Shown: positions 8,446 to 17,710 of the stretch, piece by piece
How the letters are laid out: each line of letters starts with the position of its first letter
Numbering within the stretch: position 1 is the stretch's first letter
The notes under the pieces: model-generated
Database searches by the model: none
Seen by the model: the letters and a program-made list of their open reading frames with translations, nothing else
What the model was told of the DNA's origin: nothing
Origin: Aestuariirhabdus haliotis
Lineage (GTDB): Bacteria; Pseudomonadota; Gammaproteobacteria; Pseudomonadales; Aestuariirhabdaceae
Assembly (NCBI RefSeq): GCF_023509475.1
Contig: NZ_JAKSDZ010000030.1
Span: 1-38,170 of the forward strand
Length of the DNA stretch: 38,170 nucleotides
Direction of reading: 5' to 3'
Made by a program: the position numbers and the translations under genes

Positions 8446-8787
8446 TTATTCGTTAGTAAGAAAAAGCTGCTGCCAGAGCTCAAAATCACTATCGCTGGCA
8501 TCGTAGAGTTCCATCCCGGTTTCCAATAGATTACCTACCTGGTGCTGCCACTTTACCTCGCCCTTAAGAAAATAACGTGCACCGTCCATTTCAGCACACA
8601 CATCGAGCACCACAGCAACCGGTAGCGGATCACGTATATTGACACGAATACCCGCCGGAGAAATATCAAGACTCTGGCACAAAACAATCTCTACCTTGCC
8701 AAGGTTATCGGGTAGTTCAACATAAATATCGACTTGTCTATCGAGACGTTCCTGAAAACGTTTATTATCATTCTTGGTCAGGTTCAT
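8446..8787 (-). CDS. PilZ domain protein, c-di-GMP binding
   Basis: Single-domain PilZ protein of 113 residues. It has the two motifs that hold c-di-GMP: RxxxR near the N-terminus (RFQER) and D-x-S-x-x-G in SLDISPAGIRV. Both are intact, so it should bind the dinucleotide. It follows the DUF1631-like gene on the same strand with a 15-bp gap (12 bp to the alternative GTG start), so the two are likely one transcript and may work together. The ATG at 8787 is used; a GTG one codon earlier is equally possible. GGGGAG lies 7-10 nt upstream. The output could be motility, exopolysaccharide or adhesion. Confidence 0.88.
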   Translation of the reverse strand: MNLTKNDNKRFQERLDRQVDIYVELPDNLGKVEIVLCQSLDISPAGIRVNIRDPLPVAVVLDVCAEMDGARYFLKGEVKWQHQVGNLLETGMELYDASDSDFELWQQLFLTNE

Positions 8788-8802
8788 CACTCTCGGACTC
8801 CC

Positions 8803-10548
8803 CTACATGCGGCGCTGTTGTTCATTGCGAATCCCCCCGACAACAGTCGCCAGAGCCGAGCTGAAATCATCACCACTTTCGATGACGATCAGAGATCCTT
8901 GATGTAATTGATCTGCCAATTCTTGTTCACTAAGGCTCAATTGCTTGTTACCAGAACGGTCAACAAAAACCCGTTGCTGGTCGGCTTTACTAATCACGGC
9001 CAGTTTTAATTTTATCCGCTGCTCGCCAGAACGCTGCTCCAACCAGGATCCCGTCGGCAGGGAGCGCGCCAGATTCAACGTGTTTTGACGGCGTTTGTCC
9101 TCTTCACGAACCTTATCTTCCTCGATCTGGCGCTGCCGATCGGCTGCCCGGCGTTTCTCATCTTCGGCTTTTTGTACCGCTCTCGCCTTGGCTTCCGTTC
9201 TCGCCTTGGCCATCAACTGGGCACGACGTCGCTGCTCTTGTTCGAAACGTTCACGCTCCTCTTCTTCCAGCCGCAGTTTCGCTTCTTGCATGCGTTTTCG
9301 ATGCAGCGCTGCAACTTGGGCAAGATGCTCCAGCTGCTGATCAAAGTGCTGTTCAACCCGTTCAATACCACCGAGTAATTTCACAACCTCTTGCTGTATA
9401 CCTATAGCCAGTTCGATTCGGCTCATATCCTTGAGGCGCATCCCCTGACGATTCACAAAAATAAATTGCTGTCCTTCATTTATACGAACCGCCAATCGAC
9501 AAAAGCGGGCATTACCTTGCTCATCAAACAAATTCACCCAATCGCCTTCACGCAGCTCATCAACTTGTTGCAGGTGAGATTGTCGCAAAGTGTCTGGAAC
9601 CCACTCGTCGCTGCTCTCGATTTCCATCGCAAACATGGGCTGTAACTCGACAGGTTCACCGCGCAACATGCCCATCAGGCATTCGGAAATCTCTGTACAT
9701 AACGTTTCTAACTGCTCCGGGTCACGATGTAAGGAAAGAAAGACATCGTGGGAATTATTGATAACCAGGTCCACGGTATTGTAGAGCGCCTGCTTTTTTT
9801 GCGGATCATCACGACAACCAATGATGCGAGTTAAAAACTGGGCGTAGCGAACACCTCGAGTCCAATCCGTGCTGGCAGAACCTTGCTGTAAACAAATCAG
9901 GCGCATTGAATTACACCAGTGCTCCTCCATCGCCAGGGCGAGCTCGGCTGGCAGCTCCTTACCGGAAAAGATCTTGTTATAGGTTTCACTTAATGTGCGC
10001 TGTGCCTGCTGGGCGAGGGCATGACCAATTTCCGAATCACTCATTCGCTGAACAATTTTTTCAGCTCGCTGCTCAATCTTTTCCAATTGCTGATCAATGA
10101 CGGCGCCCATCGCTTCGAACTCGCCAGCAGAAGTCACATCATTATCGTGAAGCGTGGCACAAAGATGCGTTAGCTGGACAACAATTGGGGACCTTGTATC
10201 CTCGTGGTCTATACCATAGCCCGCACAACAGAGCTTGCGCACAAACAGCATCGCAGGATGCAGAGAGTCTTTTGCAAACAGATTCTCTTTTAACGCCAGA
10301 ACCATAAAGGGCAATTCCAGCAATTTTAGTGGCTCACGCACCACCGCTGGCAACTCTTGCCATTGATTCAGTGACTCAAAAAACATGGCACACAGACGTA
10401 AGGCTTCCTCCTCCTGCTGGGCCATGGTCACTTTCTGCTGATTGAAAATCGACAGCACTTTCTCAGATAACAGCAAATCTCCGTTACCCGAGTCCAGCTT
10501 GGTCAGCCAGGCGGCTAACTTATCCACTCTGCTTTGATCAACGCTCAA
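8803..10548 (-). CDS. DUF1631-like coiled-coil protein with duplicated domain
   Basis: Large protein of about 581 residues with no signal peptide. The helical N-terminal two thirds and the EGDWVNLFDEQGN...FVNRQG block resemble the DUF1631 family of proteobacteria, whose role is unknown. A highly charged region (about 415-500, rich in Glu, Arg, Gln and Lys) is a probable coiled coil. A second block after it, TGSWLEQRSGEQ...VFVDRSG, looks like a diverged copy of the block before it. Both have a W, a strand pair, then FV(N/D)RxG and a helix. It lies directly upstream of the PilZ gene. I prefer the TTG at 10548, which has GGGGGAG 5 nt upstream; a TTG at 10572 adds eight residues. Confidence 0.7.
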   Translation of the reverse strand: MSVDQSRVDKLAAWLTKLDSGNGDLLLSEKVLSIFNQQKVTMAQQEEEALRLCAMFFESLNQWQELPAVVREPLKLLELPFMVLALKENLFAKDSLHPAMLFVRKLCCAGYGIDHEDTRSPIVVQLTHLCATLHDNDVTSAGEFEAMGAVIDQQLEKIEQRAEKIVQRMSDSEIGHALAQQAQRTLSETYNKIFSGKELPAELALAMEEHWCNSMRLICLQQGSASTDWTRGVRYAQFLTRIIGCRDDPQKKQALYNTVDLVINNSHDVFLSLHRDPEQLETLCTEISECLMGMLRGEPVELQPMFAMEIESSDEWVPDTLRQSHLQQVDELREGDWVNLFDEQGNARFCRLAVRINEGQQFIFVNRQGMRLKDMSRIELAIGIQQEVVKLLGGIERVEQHFDQQLEHLAQVAALHRKRMQEAKLRLEEEERERFEQEQRRRAQLMAKARTEAKARAVQKAEDEKRRAADRQRQIEEDKVREEDKRRQNTLNLARSLPTGSWLEQRSGEQRIKLKLAVISKADQQRVFVDRSGNKQLSLSEQELADQLHQGSLIVIESGDDFSSALATVVGGIRNEQQRRM

Positions 10549-10607
10549 AGCAACTCCCCCACTTCGAATCAATTACCCTTCTCTCCAAGCAACAGCGAAC
10601 CCAAAAT

Positions 10608-11516
10608 CTATGACTTCGGATTCTGCTCGATAAAATCAATAATCGCGCTACACAATGCATCGCTGCAATCTTCCTGCAAAAAGTGCCCACCTGACATCAG
10701 TCGATGGGGCTGCCCCTGACAACCGGGGATGCGCTGCTGAAATACTTTATCACCTCCGGCTGTTATAGGGTCGCCATCAGAAAACAAAGTTAACCAAGCC
10801 CCCGGAAATTGCTCAAGCTGTTTCCACGCATCCCTGTTAACCATAGCCTGAGAATCGTTCGTTTCAACAGGCACCAAAACAGGAAACTGCCTCGCAGCCT
10901 GCTTGTACGACTCATTTAAAAAGGGTGCATCATAGGCTGCCAGCTCTTGTGCCGTCAGCGCGCGTGTACAGCCCATTTGGACCATTTCCCCTACCTCGAA
11001 ACAATGTACCTCTTGAGAAAACTGTCGCCATTGCAAAAACGCCTCGCCTGGTGGGCTTTCTGCTGTGGGCAAAAAGGTATTCGCGGTTACCACACGGGCA
11101 AATCGCCCTGGCTGTGATGCTACCAACCTCAGCCCTAACAAGCCGCCCCAGTCCTGGCAAAACAGGGTTATCCCCTGCAGATCGAGCCCTTCCAGCCAGC
11201 ACTGCAGCCATTGAAAGTGCCGCTGGTAACTGTAATCAGACCGCTGGGAGGGCTTATCGGAGCGCCCAAACCCCACCAGATCCGGGGCCAAGACTCGATA
11301 TCCGGCCGCCACCAATGGTGGGATCATATGCCGGTAAAGATAGCTCCAGGAAGGCTCGCCGTGTAATAGCAACAGGGTTTCAGACCCTTTCCCCTCATCA
11401 ACATAATGCATCCTCAGGTGATTACCCTCAGGATCGGCTATTTCGGCGTAATGTGGCATGAATGGATAGTCAGCAAGATCGGAAAAGCGGCTATCAGGCG
11501 TTCTCAACAGCTCCAT
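10608..11516 (-). CDS. Haloalkane dehalogenase (alpha/beta hydrolase)
   Basis: Hydrolase of 302 residues that should cleave carbon-halogen bonds to give an alcohol and halide. The nucleophile is Asp122 with halide-binding Trp123 next to it (FCQDWGG). HGEPSWSYLYR (His52-Gly53-Glu54) forms the oxyanion and halide site. The acid is in FSDGDPIT (Asp248 or Asp250) and the base is His278 in SGGHFLQED. The N-terminus MELLRTPDSRFSDLADYPF is typical of subfamily I dehalogenases. The ATG at 11516 has GGGAGAC upstream; the open frame extends 26 codons further but that part lacks family similarity. An epoxide hydrolase is less likely given the QDW and HGEPSW motifs. There is no neighbouring pathway gene. 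Confidence 0.85.
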   Translation of the reverse strand: MELLRTPDSRFSDLADYPFMPHYAEIADPEGNHLRMHYVDEGKGSETLLLLHGEPSWSYLYRHMIPPLVAAGYRVLAPDLVGFGRSDKPSQRSDYSYQRHFQWLQCWLEGLDLQGITLFCQDWGGLLGLRLVASQPGRFARVVTANTFLPTAESPPGEAFLQWRQFSQEVHCFEVGEMVQMGCTRALTAQELAAYDAPFLNESYKQAARQFPVLVPVETNDSQAMVNRDAWKQLEQFPGAWLTLFSDGDPITAGGDKVFQQRIPGCQGQPHRLMSGGHFLQEDCSDALCSAIIDFIEQNPKS

Positions 11517-11701
11517 ACCAAACGTCTCCCTTATTGGTGGCGACGCTTGAAGTATAGTCGTTTGCTCACAACCAATGATGGTCTTTCCAAGCACAGGCAG
11601 TTTACAAACTGACAGAGTGGTTATCCGGCTTATGCGTCACAAAACGGTCGCTGAATATAGATTTTTTAAACAGTAATGCCGATAGCGGAAAAATGCCGGT
11701 G

Positions 11702-12034
11702 TCAGTCGCTACCGGGTAACAGTGGGTCAAACAGATCGTCCATCAGAGGAGCATGATTGCTATCCAGCAAGAGGTCGAGCTGCACCTCTTCCCGATCGGC
11801 CATGCGCTGTTTGATCCGTGCCCGGCGACGCTTGCACAGCGCCATGACTTCGGCACGCTGGGTTTGGGTCATCTGATTCCAGTTAAAGCGCTCATCACGG
11901 CTGCGCAGACAGCCCACGCAAAATCCACGATTATTGGTCGTGCAGATACTGCGGCAAGGGGAATCGATATCAAACAGCTCAAACTGTTCTTTGTTATCGT
12001 TCGCGGTTGATGGTTTGTTATTACCGGTGGTCAT
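11702..12034 (-). CDS. DUF1289 cysteine-rich small protein
   Basis: Protein of 110 residues with the DUF1289 signature SPCRSICTTNNRGFCVGCLRS: four Cys in a C-x3-C-x7-C-x2-C pattern, followed by W and helix. The pattern suggests a bound metal or Fe-S cluster, but no function is established that I know of. The tail beyond about residue 75 is acidic and variable. It diverges from the astE-like gene across 244 bp. That gap shows only short GGCCAG/CTGGCC inverted pieces near 12063-12085. No good ribosome site precedes the ATG. Confidence 0.8.
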   Translation of the reverse strand: MTTGNNKPSTANDNKEQFELFDIDSPCRSICTTNNRGFCVGCLRSRDERFNWNQMTQTQRAEVMALCKRRRARIKQRMADREEVQLDLLLDSNHAPLMDDLFDPLLPGSD

Positions 12035-12278
12035 GAAAGCAGCTGTTTCTCTTGATGTTTTAGGCCAGCTAAATCAGGCCTGGCCCTCTGCTAACGTACT
12101 ACGATGATACCATTATCGCCCCACGGGACCGCAATAACGGTCTACATATTATCCTGTGCTTCTGCGGCTTGCACGAAAGCGACCGGACATTGCCATAATC
12201 CCGTCAGTCTGGCCATTCCCTCTGCTCAACGGACTGTACAGTGGTTACAATATAGCCATCATTGAACAGGAATTTGCC

Positions 12279-13331
12279 ATGCCCTCTGCAACTGCTGCGC
12301 TTTTTAGCGATGCCAATATTGGCTTTTTGCAACAAACCCTGGACAACAGCAACCCTTTGCGACAAGCCAGTGAGCAGCGCCACGGTGTGAATTTTCAATT
12401 GCTTGATGAAGGGGTGCTGCTGGTCGAATCCAGTGCGACCCAAGGCACAAGTCAACCCAGTCTGCTCTTGTCAGCCGGCATTCACGGTAATGAAACGGCA
12501 CCCATTGAGTTACTCGATCGTCTGGTCAATCGATTGCTCGGCGGAGAGCTAAAGCTTTGCTGCCGGCTATTGCTGATCTTGGGCAACCCTCCCGCAATGC
12601 GCCAGGGTCAGCGTTTTATTGATACCAACCTGAATCGCTTGTTCTCATTGCAACCCGCCCCGGGCAACAGTATCGAACATCGCCGCGCACAAACCCTAAT
12701 GGGTCATGTGGATGCGTTTTTTGACGGCGCCCAGGGGCCTCGTTTGCATTACGACCTGCACACGGCCATTCGCGGCAGCCAATACGAGAAATTTGCTGTT
12801 TACCCTCACAATACACGCACCCCCCCCTGGGATCGTGACCAGTTGGGTTTTTTAGCCGGCAGCGGCATCGAGGCGGTTCTGTTTCAGGACCGGCCATCAC
12901 CAACCTTTTCCTGGTACAGCAGCAATAAGCACGGCGCTAATGGCTTTACTCTGGAGCTCGGCAAAGTACGCCCGTTTGGTGACAATGCCCCCGAACGCTT
13001 ACTCGCCATGGAGCAAAACCTGATTGCATTGATTCAAGACCAACAACCCTCCCTGGCTGCGCTGGAGTCGTTGCAATTGTTCCGCATTCGAGATGAGGTG
13101 ATTCGACAAGGCGAACACTTTGAGCTGCTGTTCGACGACGACCTGCCCAACTTTAGCCGCTTCGAGCCCGGCTGCCAGATCAGCCGCGACGAAGATAATG
13201 CTTACTACATACAGGACAGCCCGGGCTATATCATTTTCCCCAATGCCAAGGTCGAGATTGGCGCCCGGGCGGCCTTGATTGCCCAAACAACCGAAGCCTC
13301 TGAGCTGTTCCCGGCATCCGAGACGTCCTGA
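12279..13331 (+). CDS. astE: Succinylglutamate desuccinylase/aspartoacylase family (AstE-like)
   Basis: Zinc carboxypeptidase-type hydrolase of 350 residues. In the arginine succinyltransferase pathway AstE splits N-succinylglutamate to succinate and glutamate. Zinc ligands are His69 and Glu72 in GIHGNETAPIELL and His161 in YDLHTAIRGS. Glu226 in TLELGKVRPFG is the catalytic Glu, and NLNRLF is the conserved substrate loop. I chose the ATG at 12279, with AGGA upstream, because the 41 codons before it (from 12156) do not look like the family. It stands alone without other ast genes, so the substrate assignment rests on family resemblance only. It is slightly longer than the usual 320-335 residues. 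Confidence 0.82.
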   Translation: MPSATAALFSDANIGFLQQTLDNSNPLRQASEQRHGVNFQLLDEGVLLVESSATQGTSQPSLLLSAGIHGNETAPIELLDRLVNRLLGGELKLCCRLLLILGNPPAMRQGQRFIDTNLNRLFSLQPAPGNSIEHRRAQTLMGHVDAFFDGAQGPRLHYDLHTAIRGSQYEKFAVYPHNTRTPPWDRDQLGFLAGSGIEAVLFQDRPSPTFSWYSSNKHGANGFTLELGKVRPFGDNAPERLLAMEQNLIALIQDQQPSLAALESLQLFRIRDEVIRQGEHFELLFDDDLPNFSRFEPGCQISRDEDNAYYIQDSPGYIIFPNAKVEIGARAALIAQTTEASELFPASETS

Positions 13332-13350
13332 CAGATTATCAGCCCAGGCC

Positions 13351-13382
13351 ACCCTCGAATTCGACCCCAAACATTCGAGGGT
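13351..13382 (+). terminator. Stem-loop after the astE-like gene, possible terminator
   Basis: ACCCTCGAAT and ATTCGAGGGT form a perfect 10-bp stem with a 12-nt loop, starting 19 nt after the stop codon. The following bases (ATAGCC) lack a U-tract, so it may protect the 3' end or assist termination rather than act as a full intrinsic terminator. Confidence 0.4.
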
Positions 13383-13566
13383 ATAGCCACGATCAATTCC
13401 CTGGCTCCTACCAACCCTGCCCATAGACAGCCCTTCTAGGTCACAAGCCCCGCAGGCTGGTTTGCGACCTATTTGCGCATATTCCCCAGACCGACTTAAA
13501 ACCTTTCAAAATAGCCGATAGAGCAAGCCAAGGAGTTCCACCGCCTCTCCTTCAGCTCTATTAATA

Positions 13567-13594
13567 CAAATATTTTTGCATTAACCAATATTTG
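13567..13594. promoter_or_regulatory. Inverted repeat, possible RpiR operator
   Basis: CAAATATT and AATATTTG are exact reverse complements with starts 20 bp apart, or two helical turns. They lie about 100 bp before the regulator ATG in the AT-rich promoter-like part of the gap. RpiR-family regulators commonly bind inverted repeats before their own operon, so autoregulation is inferred. Confidence 0.4.
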
Positions 13595-13694
13595 AAAATT
13601 TTATTTGCGGGCACAGCAGCATCCTTCTAGAGTTTATGCAACTAAATATCACCCTTTGTAATCACCACGTCCGAAATGGGCTGGATCTACCACC

Positions 13695-14621
13695 ATGAAT
13701 ACGCCGACTGCAACCCGTCAGCCACCCGCCGCTACAAGCCTCAAGGAACTGCAACAGATCCCGGCTCGTCTACAGCGAGGAGAGTTGGATCTGAGCCTGG
13801 GCAAACGTTCCCGAGAAGTACTCAGTAAACTGCTCGATAACCCCCGCTTCAGTTCCACCCACAATATCAGCGAGTTGGCAGAAGCCTTCTCGATCAGTCC
13901 ATCGACCCTGACCCGGTTAGCGCAAAACCTGGGCTTCGCTGGTTTTAACGCCTTACAGCAACTGTTTCGCGAATCGCCCCAGGGGCCCGGTCACTTTTAC
14001 AGTGATCAGCTGGAGCAAGGCATTCTTGGCACAGACTCTCGGCCGCTCAGCCCTCACACCGAATTGCTGCAACAGGTGGTGGGCGATGAGCTTGGCAATA
14101 TCGAAGCCATGGCGCGCAACCTGGATCCTCGCACCGTTCGTGAAACCGTAGTGCAACTGGCCAAGGCCCCCCGAGTGTTTGTATTTGGCCGGCGCCAGTC
14201 CTATAGCCTGGCCAGTTTTTTCAGTTACACGCTGGGCATGCTACGTCAGGACGTCGAGCTGCTGGGCACGCCAGGCCAGGGATTGTCCCACGCTCTGGGC
14301 AAACTTCGCCAAGGCGACCTGCTGGTGCTGATCGGCTGTGCCCCCTACAGCGCGCAAACCATTCGAGTCGCCCAATTAGCAAATCGTCATGGCATCGAAC
14401 TGGTGGCCATTACCGATTCTCACAGCTCCCCCCTGGCAGCCTATGCCCGCTATCGGTTTATCTCCCCGACCGACGGCGTCTTTTTCAGTAACAGCCAGGC
14501 CGCCTTTATGGTTTTGATCGAAGGCTTACTAAGCCAAACGGCCCGCTACCTCGGTGACCAGGCCACGACCGCGCTACGTTACCGGGAACAACTGATCGAC
14601 GACCTTCAGGATCAATACTGA
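13695..14621 (+). CDS. MurR/RpiR-family transcriptional regulator (HTH plus SIS)
   Basis: Regulator of 308 residues. An RpiR helix-turn-helix domain lies at about 20-95 (NISELAEAFSISPSTLTRLAQNLG at its core, here given in part) and a SIS domain at about 130-280. In classical members SIS binds phosphosugars through a Gly-Ser-rich loop. Here the equivalent positions read FGRRQSYSLAS and IGCAPYSAQT, which depart from the usual GxGxS and SxSGxT patterns. It heads an operon of acyl-CoA enzymes, 36 bp before the first, so the effector is more likely an acid or CoA-linked metabolite than a sugar phosphate. It is probably autoregulated through the inverted repeat upstream. Activator or repressor role is unknown. 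Confidence 0.88.
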   Translation: MNTPTATRQPPAATSLKELQQIPARLQRGELDLSLGKRSREVLSKLLDNPRFSSTHNISELAEAFSISPSTLTRLAQNLGFAGFNALQQLFRESPQGPGHFYSDQLEQGILGTDSRPLSPHTELLQQVVGDELGNIEAMARNLDPRTVRETVVQLAKAPRVFVFGRRQSYSLASFFSYTLGMLRQDVELLGTPGQGLSHALGKLRQGDLLVLIGCAPYSAQTIRVAQLANRHGIELVAITDSHSSPLAAYARYRFISPTDGVFFSNSQAAFMVLIEGLLSQTARYLGDQATTALRYREQLIDDLQDQY

Positions 14622-14657
14622 GTATTACTTTTACGCCATCTTACTGAGCACTCTGTC

Positions 14658-15446
14658 ATGACCGATTACCAGCACCTTCAAGCCCTGCGCCACGGCGCCA
14701 TTATGGAACTTCGCTTGTCCCGTCCCGAGCGCCTCAACGCCGTGATTAAACCCCTCTACGATGAACTGCTCGATGCCCTGGCCCAGGCCGAAGCCGATGA
14801 TAGCGTTCGCGTCATTATGCTGACCGGGGAAGGACGAGCGTTCTGCGTCGGAGCCGATATGAAAGCCCATGCCGGCGGTGAGCGTTCGGCCTTCGACAAG
14901 CGCCAGTATCTGGCTGGCGAACAGCAGGTTTGCAAACGCCTGTTCACGCTGGAAAAACCCATTGTTTGCGTGGTGCAGGGGTATGCGATCGGTGCGGGGG
15001 CGGAATTGGCCATGGCGTGTGATTTTTTGCTGATGAGCAAACAGGCACAACTGGGCTTGCCCGAGGTCAGTATTGGTACCTTTATTGGCGGCGGCGTCAG
15101 TTATCTATTGCCCCGCCTGGTCGGGCTGGCCCGAGCACGCGAACTCATCTTTAGTGGTAAACGCATCAGCGCCAAACGCGCCGTCAAACTGGGGCTGGCC
15201 AACCAACGGCTGGATGAAGAGCATTTCCGTGAACAAGCCTTAACCTACTCCCGGCAATTGGCTGAAAAGGCGCCCATCTCGATGGCCCTGGCCAAACGTC
15301 ACCTGAACCTGCTGGGTAACCAGAGTTTCGATTCCGCCCTAACCTCGGAACTCGAAGGCATGAGTTTTTGCGCCACCAGCCAGGATTGGCAGGAAGGTGT
15401 CGATGCCTTCGCCGAACAACGCCCTCCCAAATTTCAGGGACACTGA
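14658..15446 (+). CDS. Enoyl-CoA hydratase/isomerase (crotonase) family, first copy
   Basis: Crotonase-fold enzyme of 262 residues. The oxyanion hole is formed by FCVGADMKA and AIGAGAELAMACD. Both catalytic glutamates of classical hydratases appear present, in GAGAELAM and LPEVSIGTF, so hydration of an enoyl-CoA is plausible. The second gene of the RpiR operon, 39 bp before the acyl-CoA synthetase. Likely next steps are activation of a free acid by the synthetase and processing by this and the second crotonase. The substrate cannot be deduced. Confidence 0.87.
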   Translation: MTDYQHLQALRHGAIMELRLSRPERLNAVIKPLYDELLDALAQAEADDSVRVIMLTGEGRAFCVGADMKAHAGGERSAFDKRQYLAGEQQVCKRLFTLEKPIVCVVQGYAIGAGAELAMACDFLLMSKQAQLGLPEVSIGTFIGGGVSYLLPRLVGLARARELIFSGKRISAKRAVKLGLANQRLDEEHFREQALTYSRQLAEKAPISMALAKRHLNLLGNQSFDSALTSELEGMSFCATSQDWQEGVDAFAEQRPPKFQGH

Positions 15447-15485
15447 TTCCCTGCTTTACCAACGGTTCACCAACGAGTCCCCACC

Positions 15486-17693
15486 ATGACCAGCGCCTCT
15501 CTCAGTTTTCTCGCCCCCAACTCCATCCTTGTGGTGGGTGCATCCAACAATCCCGCCAAGCGAGGTTACAACGCCATCGCACGACTGCTGGCGGATGGGT
15601 TCAGTGGTGATATTTACCCCGTCAATCCCAAGCTCACCGAACTTCGGGGCCTGACCTGTTATGCCAACATCCGTGATGTGCCATTCGCCGCCGACCTGGC
15701 ACTGATTTGTACGCCGGCCGCAACGGTTCCAGACATCATCGAACAGTGCGGTCAAGCCGGAGTAAAAGGCGCGGTCGTACTGGCCAGTGGCTTTTCAGAA
15801 ACCGGGGCAGCTGGCGAAGCCCTGGAGCAGGCTTGCGTGAGTGCAGCTCGCCGCTTTGGTTTGCGGTTAGTCGGTCCCAACACCTCGGGATTATTTAACA
15901 CCGCAAAAAAATGCAATCTGGTCGGCTTTCAGGACCTGCGTTCCGGCCCCGTCGGTGTGTTGTCGCAATCCGGCAATATGGCCCTGTCGATGATCACCGA
16001 GAGTCTGCGCCATCCCCAGCTCGGTTTTAGCAGTTACATTGGCGTCGGCAACGAGGCTGAAATCGCATTTCATGAATACCTGCACTATTTCGCCGAGGAT
16101 AAGGATACTCGAGTAATCGCCACCTATATCGAAGGGCTGCGCCAGGGCGATGCTTTCTTGCAGGCCGCGCGCCAGGTAAGCGCTCATAAGCCCATCGTAC
16201 TCTATAAATCGGGGCGTACTGCCAGTGGCCAAAGTGCCGCCCGCTCACACACCGGCGCACTGGCCGGTGATATCACTTTATGCCGCGGCGTGATGCGTCA
16301 GGCCGGGGTCATTCTGGTCGAGCGTTCCGATCATTTATTACCGGTGGCGGAGTCGCTGGCTTATCAGCCATCGGCAAGTGGAAATCGTATCGCCATACTG
16401 GCCGACGGCGGTGGCCATGCCACCATTGCCGCTGATGAACTGAGCGATCGAGGCATGGTGCTGGCCGAATTACAAAAATCGACTCAACAGCGTTTGCAAG
16501 CATTGCTGGGTCCCCAGGCACCGGTCAGTAATCCGGTCGACTTTGCCGGAGCCAGCGACCACTACCCGGAGCTCTTTGCCGATGGTTGTGAACTTCTGCT
16601 GTCCGATCCCGGAGTTGATGCCGTGTTAGTGGTTGGGCTTTTCGGGGGTTATCAACTGCGATTTAACAGCACTCTGGCGACAACGGAAGAACGCACAGCA
16701 ATGAGCCTGACGGCATTGCAAGATCACTATAAAAAACCGGTGGTTTTGCACAGCGTCTACAAGCACCACCGCACCAAAGCACTGCGCCTGCTGGAAGAAA
16801 ACAACATTCCGGTACAAGACTCGGTGGAAGTCGCCGCCCATTGCATCAGCGCGTTAGCGCAATACGGTGTTGTACAACAACGAGGCCAACAAGTAGTTCC
16901 TGACCGACACCCGATCGAGCGCAACCTGTCTCGAGCCCGAGATATTCTGCAACAAGTTACCAACAACGCCGAGCGTGTAGTAACCGAAGACCGGGGGCGC
17001 GAACTGTTGATGCAACATGGCATTCAGACGGGATCGGCGCGATTGGTTCAGTCGCTTGATGAGCTCGACTCAGCGATGCAGCGTCTGAGCAATGATCCTC
17101 TGGCGATGAAGGTGGTCAGCCCACAGATCGTGCATAAATCTGATGCCGGTGGTGTACGTCTGAACTTGCGTGGATTGCCGGCTCTGCAACAGGCGTTCGG
17201 CGATATTATGACCAATGCTCGCAACTACCAGAAAGACGCCCGACTCGACGGCGTGTTGCTATCACCCATGGCCAGACCCGGTGTCGAGATTATTCTGGGC
17301 ATTACCCGTGATCCCCAGTTTGGCCCGGTGATGATGTTCGGCCTCGGCGGCATCCATGTCGAAGTGCTGCGCGACGTCAGCTTCCGTGCCCTGCCACTCA
17401 ACCAGGACGATGCCGCAGAGATGCTGGCCGAAATTCGCGCCAAGGCTATCCTGAGCGGTGTCAGAGGCAGCAACGCGATTGATCACAAGGCTTTGATCGA
17501 TTTGATGTTGCGTTTATCACGCCTGCTGGAGTATCACACTGAGATAGAGGAGCTGGAACTCAATCCCGTGATCCTGTATGAAAAGGGCCTGGAAATTCTC
17601 GACGTGCGTATTTTACTCGGCGAAAGCGCCACCCAGCCGGTGCCACCAGCATTGGCCAAGCAAGCAACTTCGGCTTACACGTCGACCCAATAA
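15486..17693 (+). CDS. Acyl-CoA synthetase, ADP (NDP)-forming, fused alpha-beta type
   Basis: Ligase of 735 residues joining a carboxylic acid to CoA with ATP and giving ADP and phosphate. The N-terminal CoA-binding Rossmann domain (about 5-130, ILVVGASNNPAKRG) is followed by succinyl-CoA ligase-like domains; SQSGNMALSM is at about 160. The phospho-histidine is His255 in ARSHTGALAGD. The C-terminal ATP-grasp domain occupies about 495-720, with MKVVSPQIVHKSDAGGVRLN and a late ELELNPV motif. It is the central gene of the RpiR operon, between two crotonases. Family members activate acetate, aryl or branched acids or feruloyl-type acids, and the sequence does not tell which. Confidence 0.92.
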   Translation: MTSASLSFLAPNSILVVGASNNPAKRGYNAIARLLADGFSGDIYPVNPKLTELRGLTCYANIRDVPFAADLALICTPAATVPDIIEQCGQAGVKGAVVLASGFSETGAAGEALEQACVSAARRFGLRLVGPNTSGLFNTAKKCNLVGFQDLRSGPVGVLSQSGNMALSMITESLRHPQLGFSSYIGVGNEAEIAFHEYLHYFAEDKDTRVIATYIEGLRQGDAFLQAARQVSAHKPIVLYKSGRTASGQSAARSHTGALAGDITLCRGVMRQAGVILVERSDHLLPVAESLAYQPSASGNRIAILADGGGHATIAADELSDRGMVLAELQKSTQQRLQALLGPQAPVSNPVDFAGASDHYPELFADGCELLLSDPGVDAVLVVGLFGGYQLRFNSTLATTEERTAMSLTALQDHYKKPVVLHSVYKHHRTKALRLLEENNIPVQDSVEVAAHCISALAQYGVVQQRGQQVVPDRHPIERNLSRARDILQQVTNNAERVVTEDRGRELLMQHGIQTGSARLVQSLDELDSAMQRLSNDPLAMKVVSPQIVHKSDAGGVRLNLRGLPALQQAFGDIMTNARNYQKDARLDGVLLSPMARPGVEIILGITRDPQFGPVMMFGLGGIHVEVLRDVSFRALPLNQDDAAEMLAEIRAKAILSGVRGSNAIDHKALIDLMLRLSRLLEYHTEIEELELNPVILYEKGLEILDVRILLGESATQPVPPALAKQATSAYTSTQ

Positions 17694-17710
17694 CTGTTAG
17701 GGAAACTGCT

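Larger units (their letters stand above)
13332..13694. other. Intergenic region before the RpiR operon
   Basis: This 363-bp gap has no supported gene. It holds a perfect 10-bp stem-loop 20 nt after the astE-like stop (13351-13382) and an AT-rich stretch (13558-13605) with an 8-bp inverted repeat that probably contains the operon promoter and operator. Confidence 0.6.
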
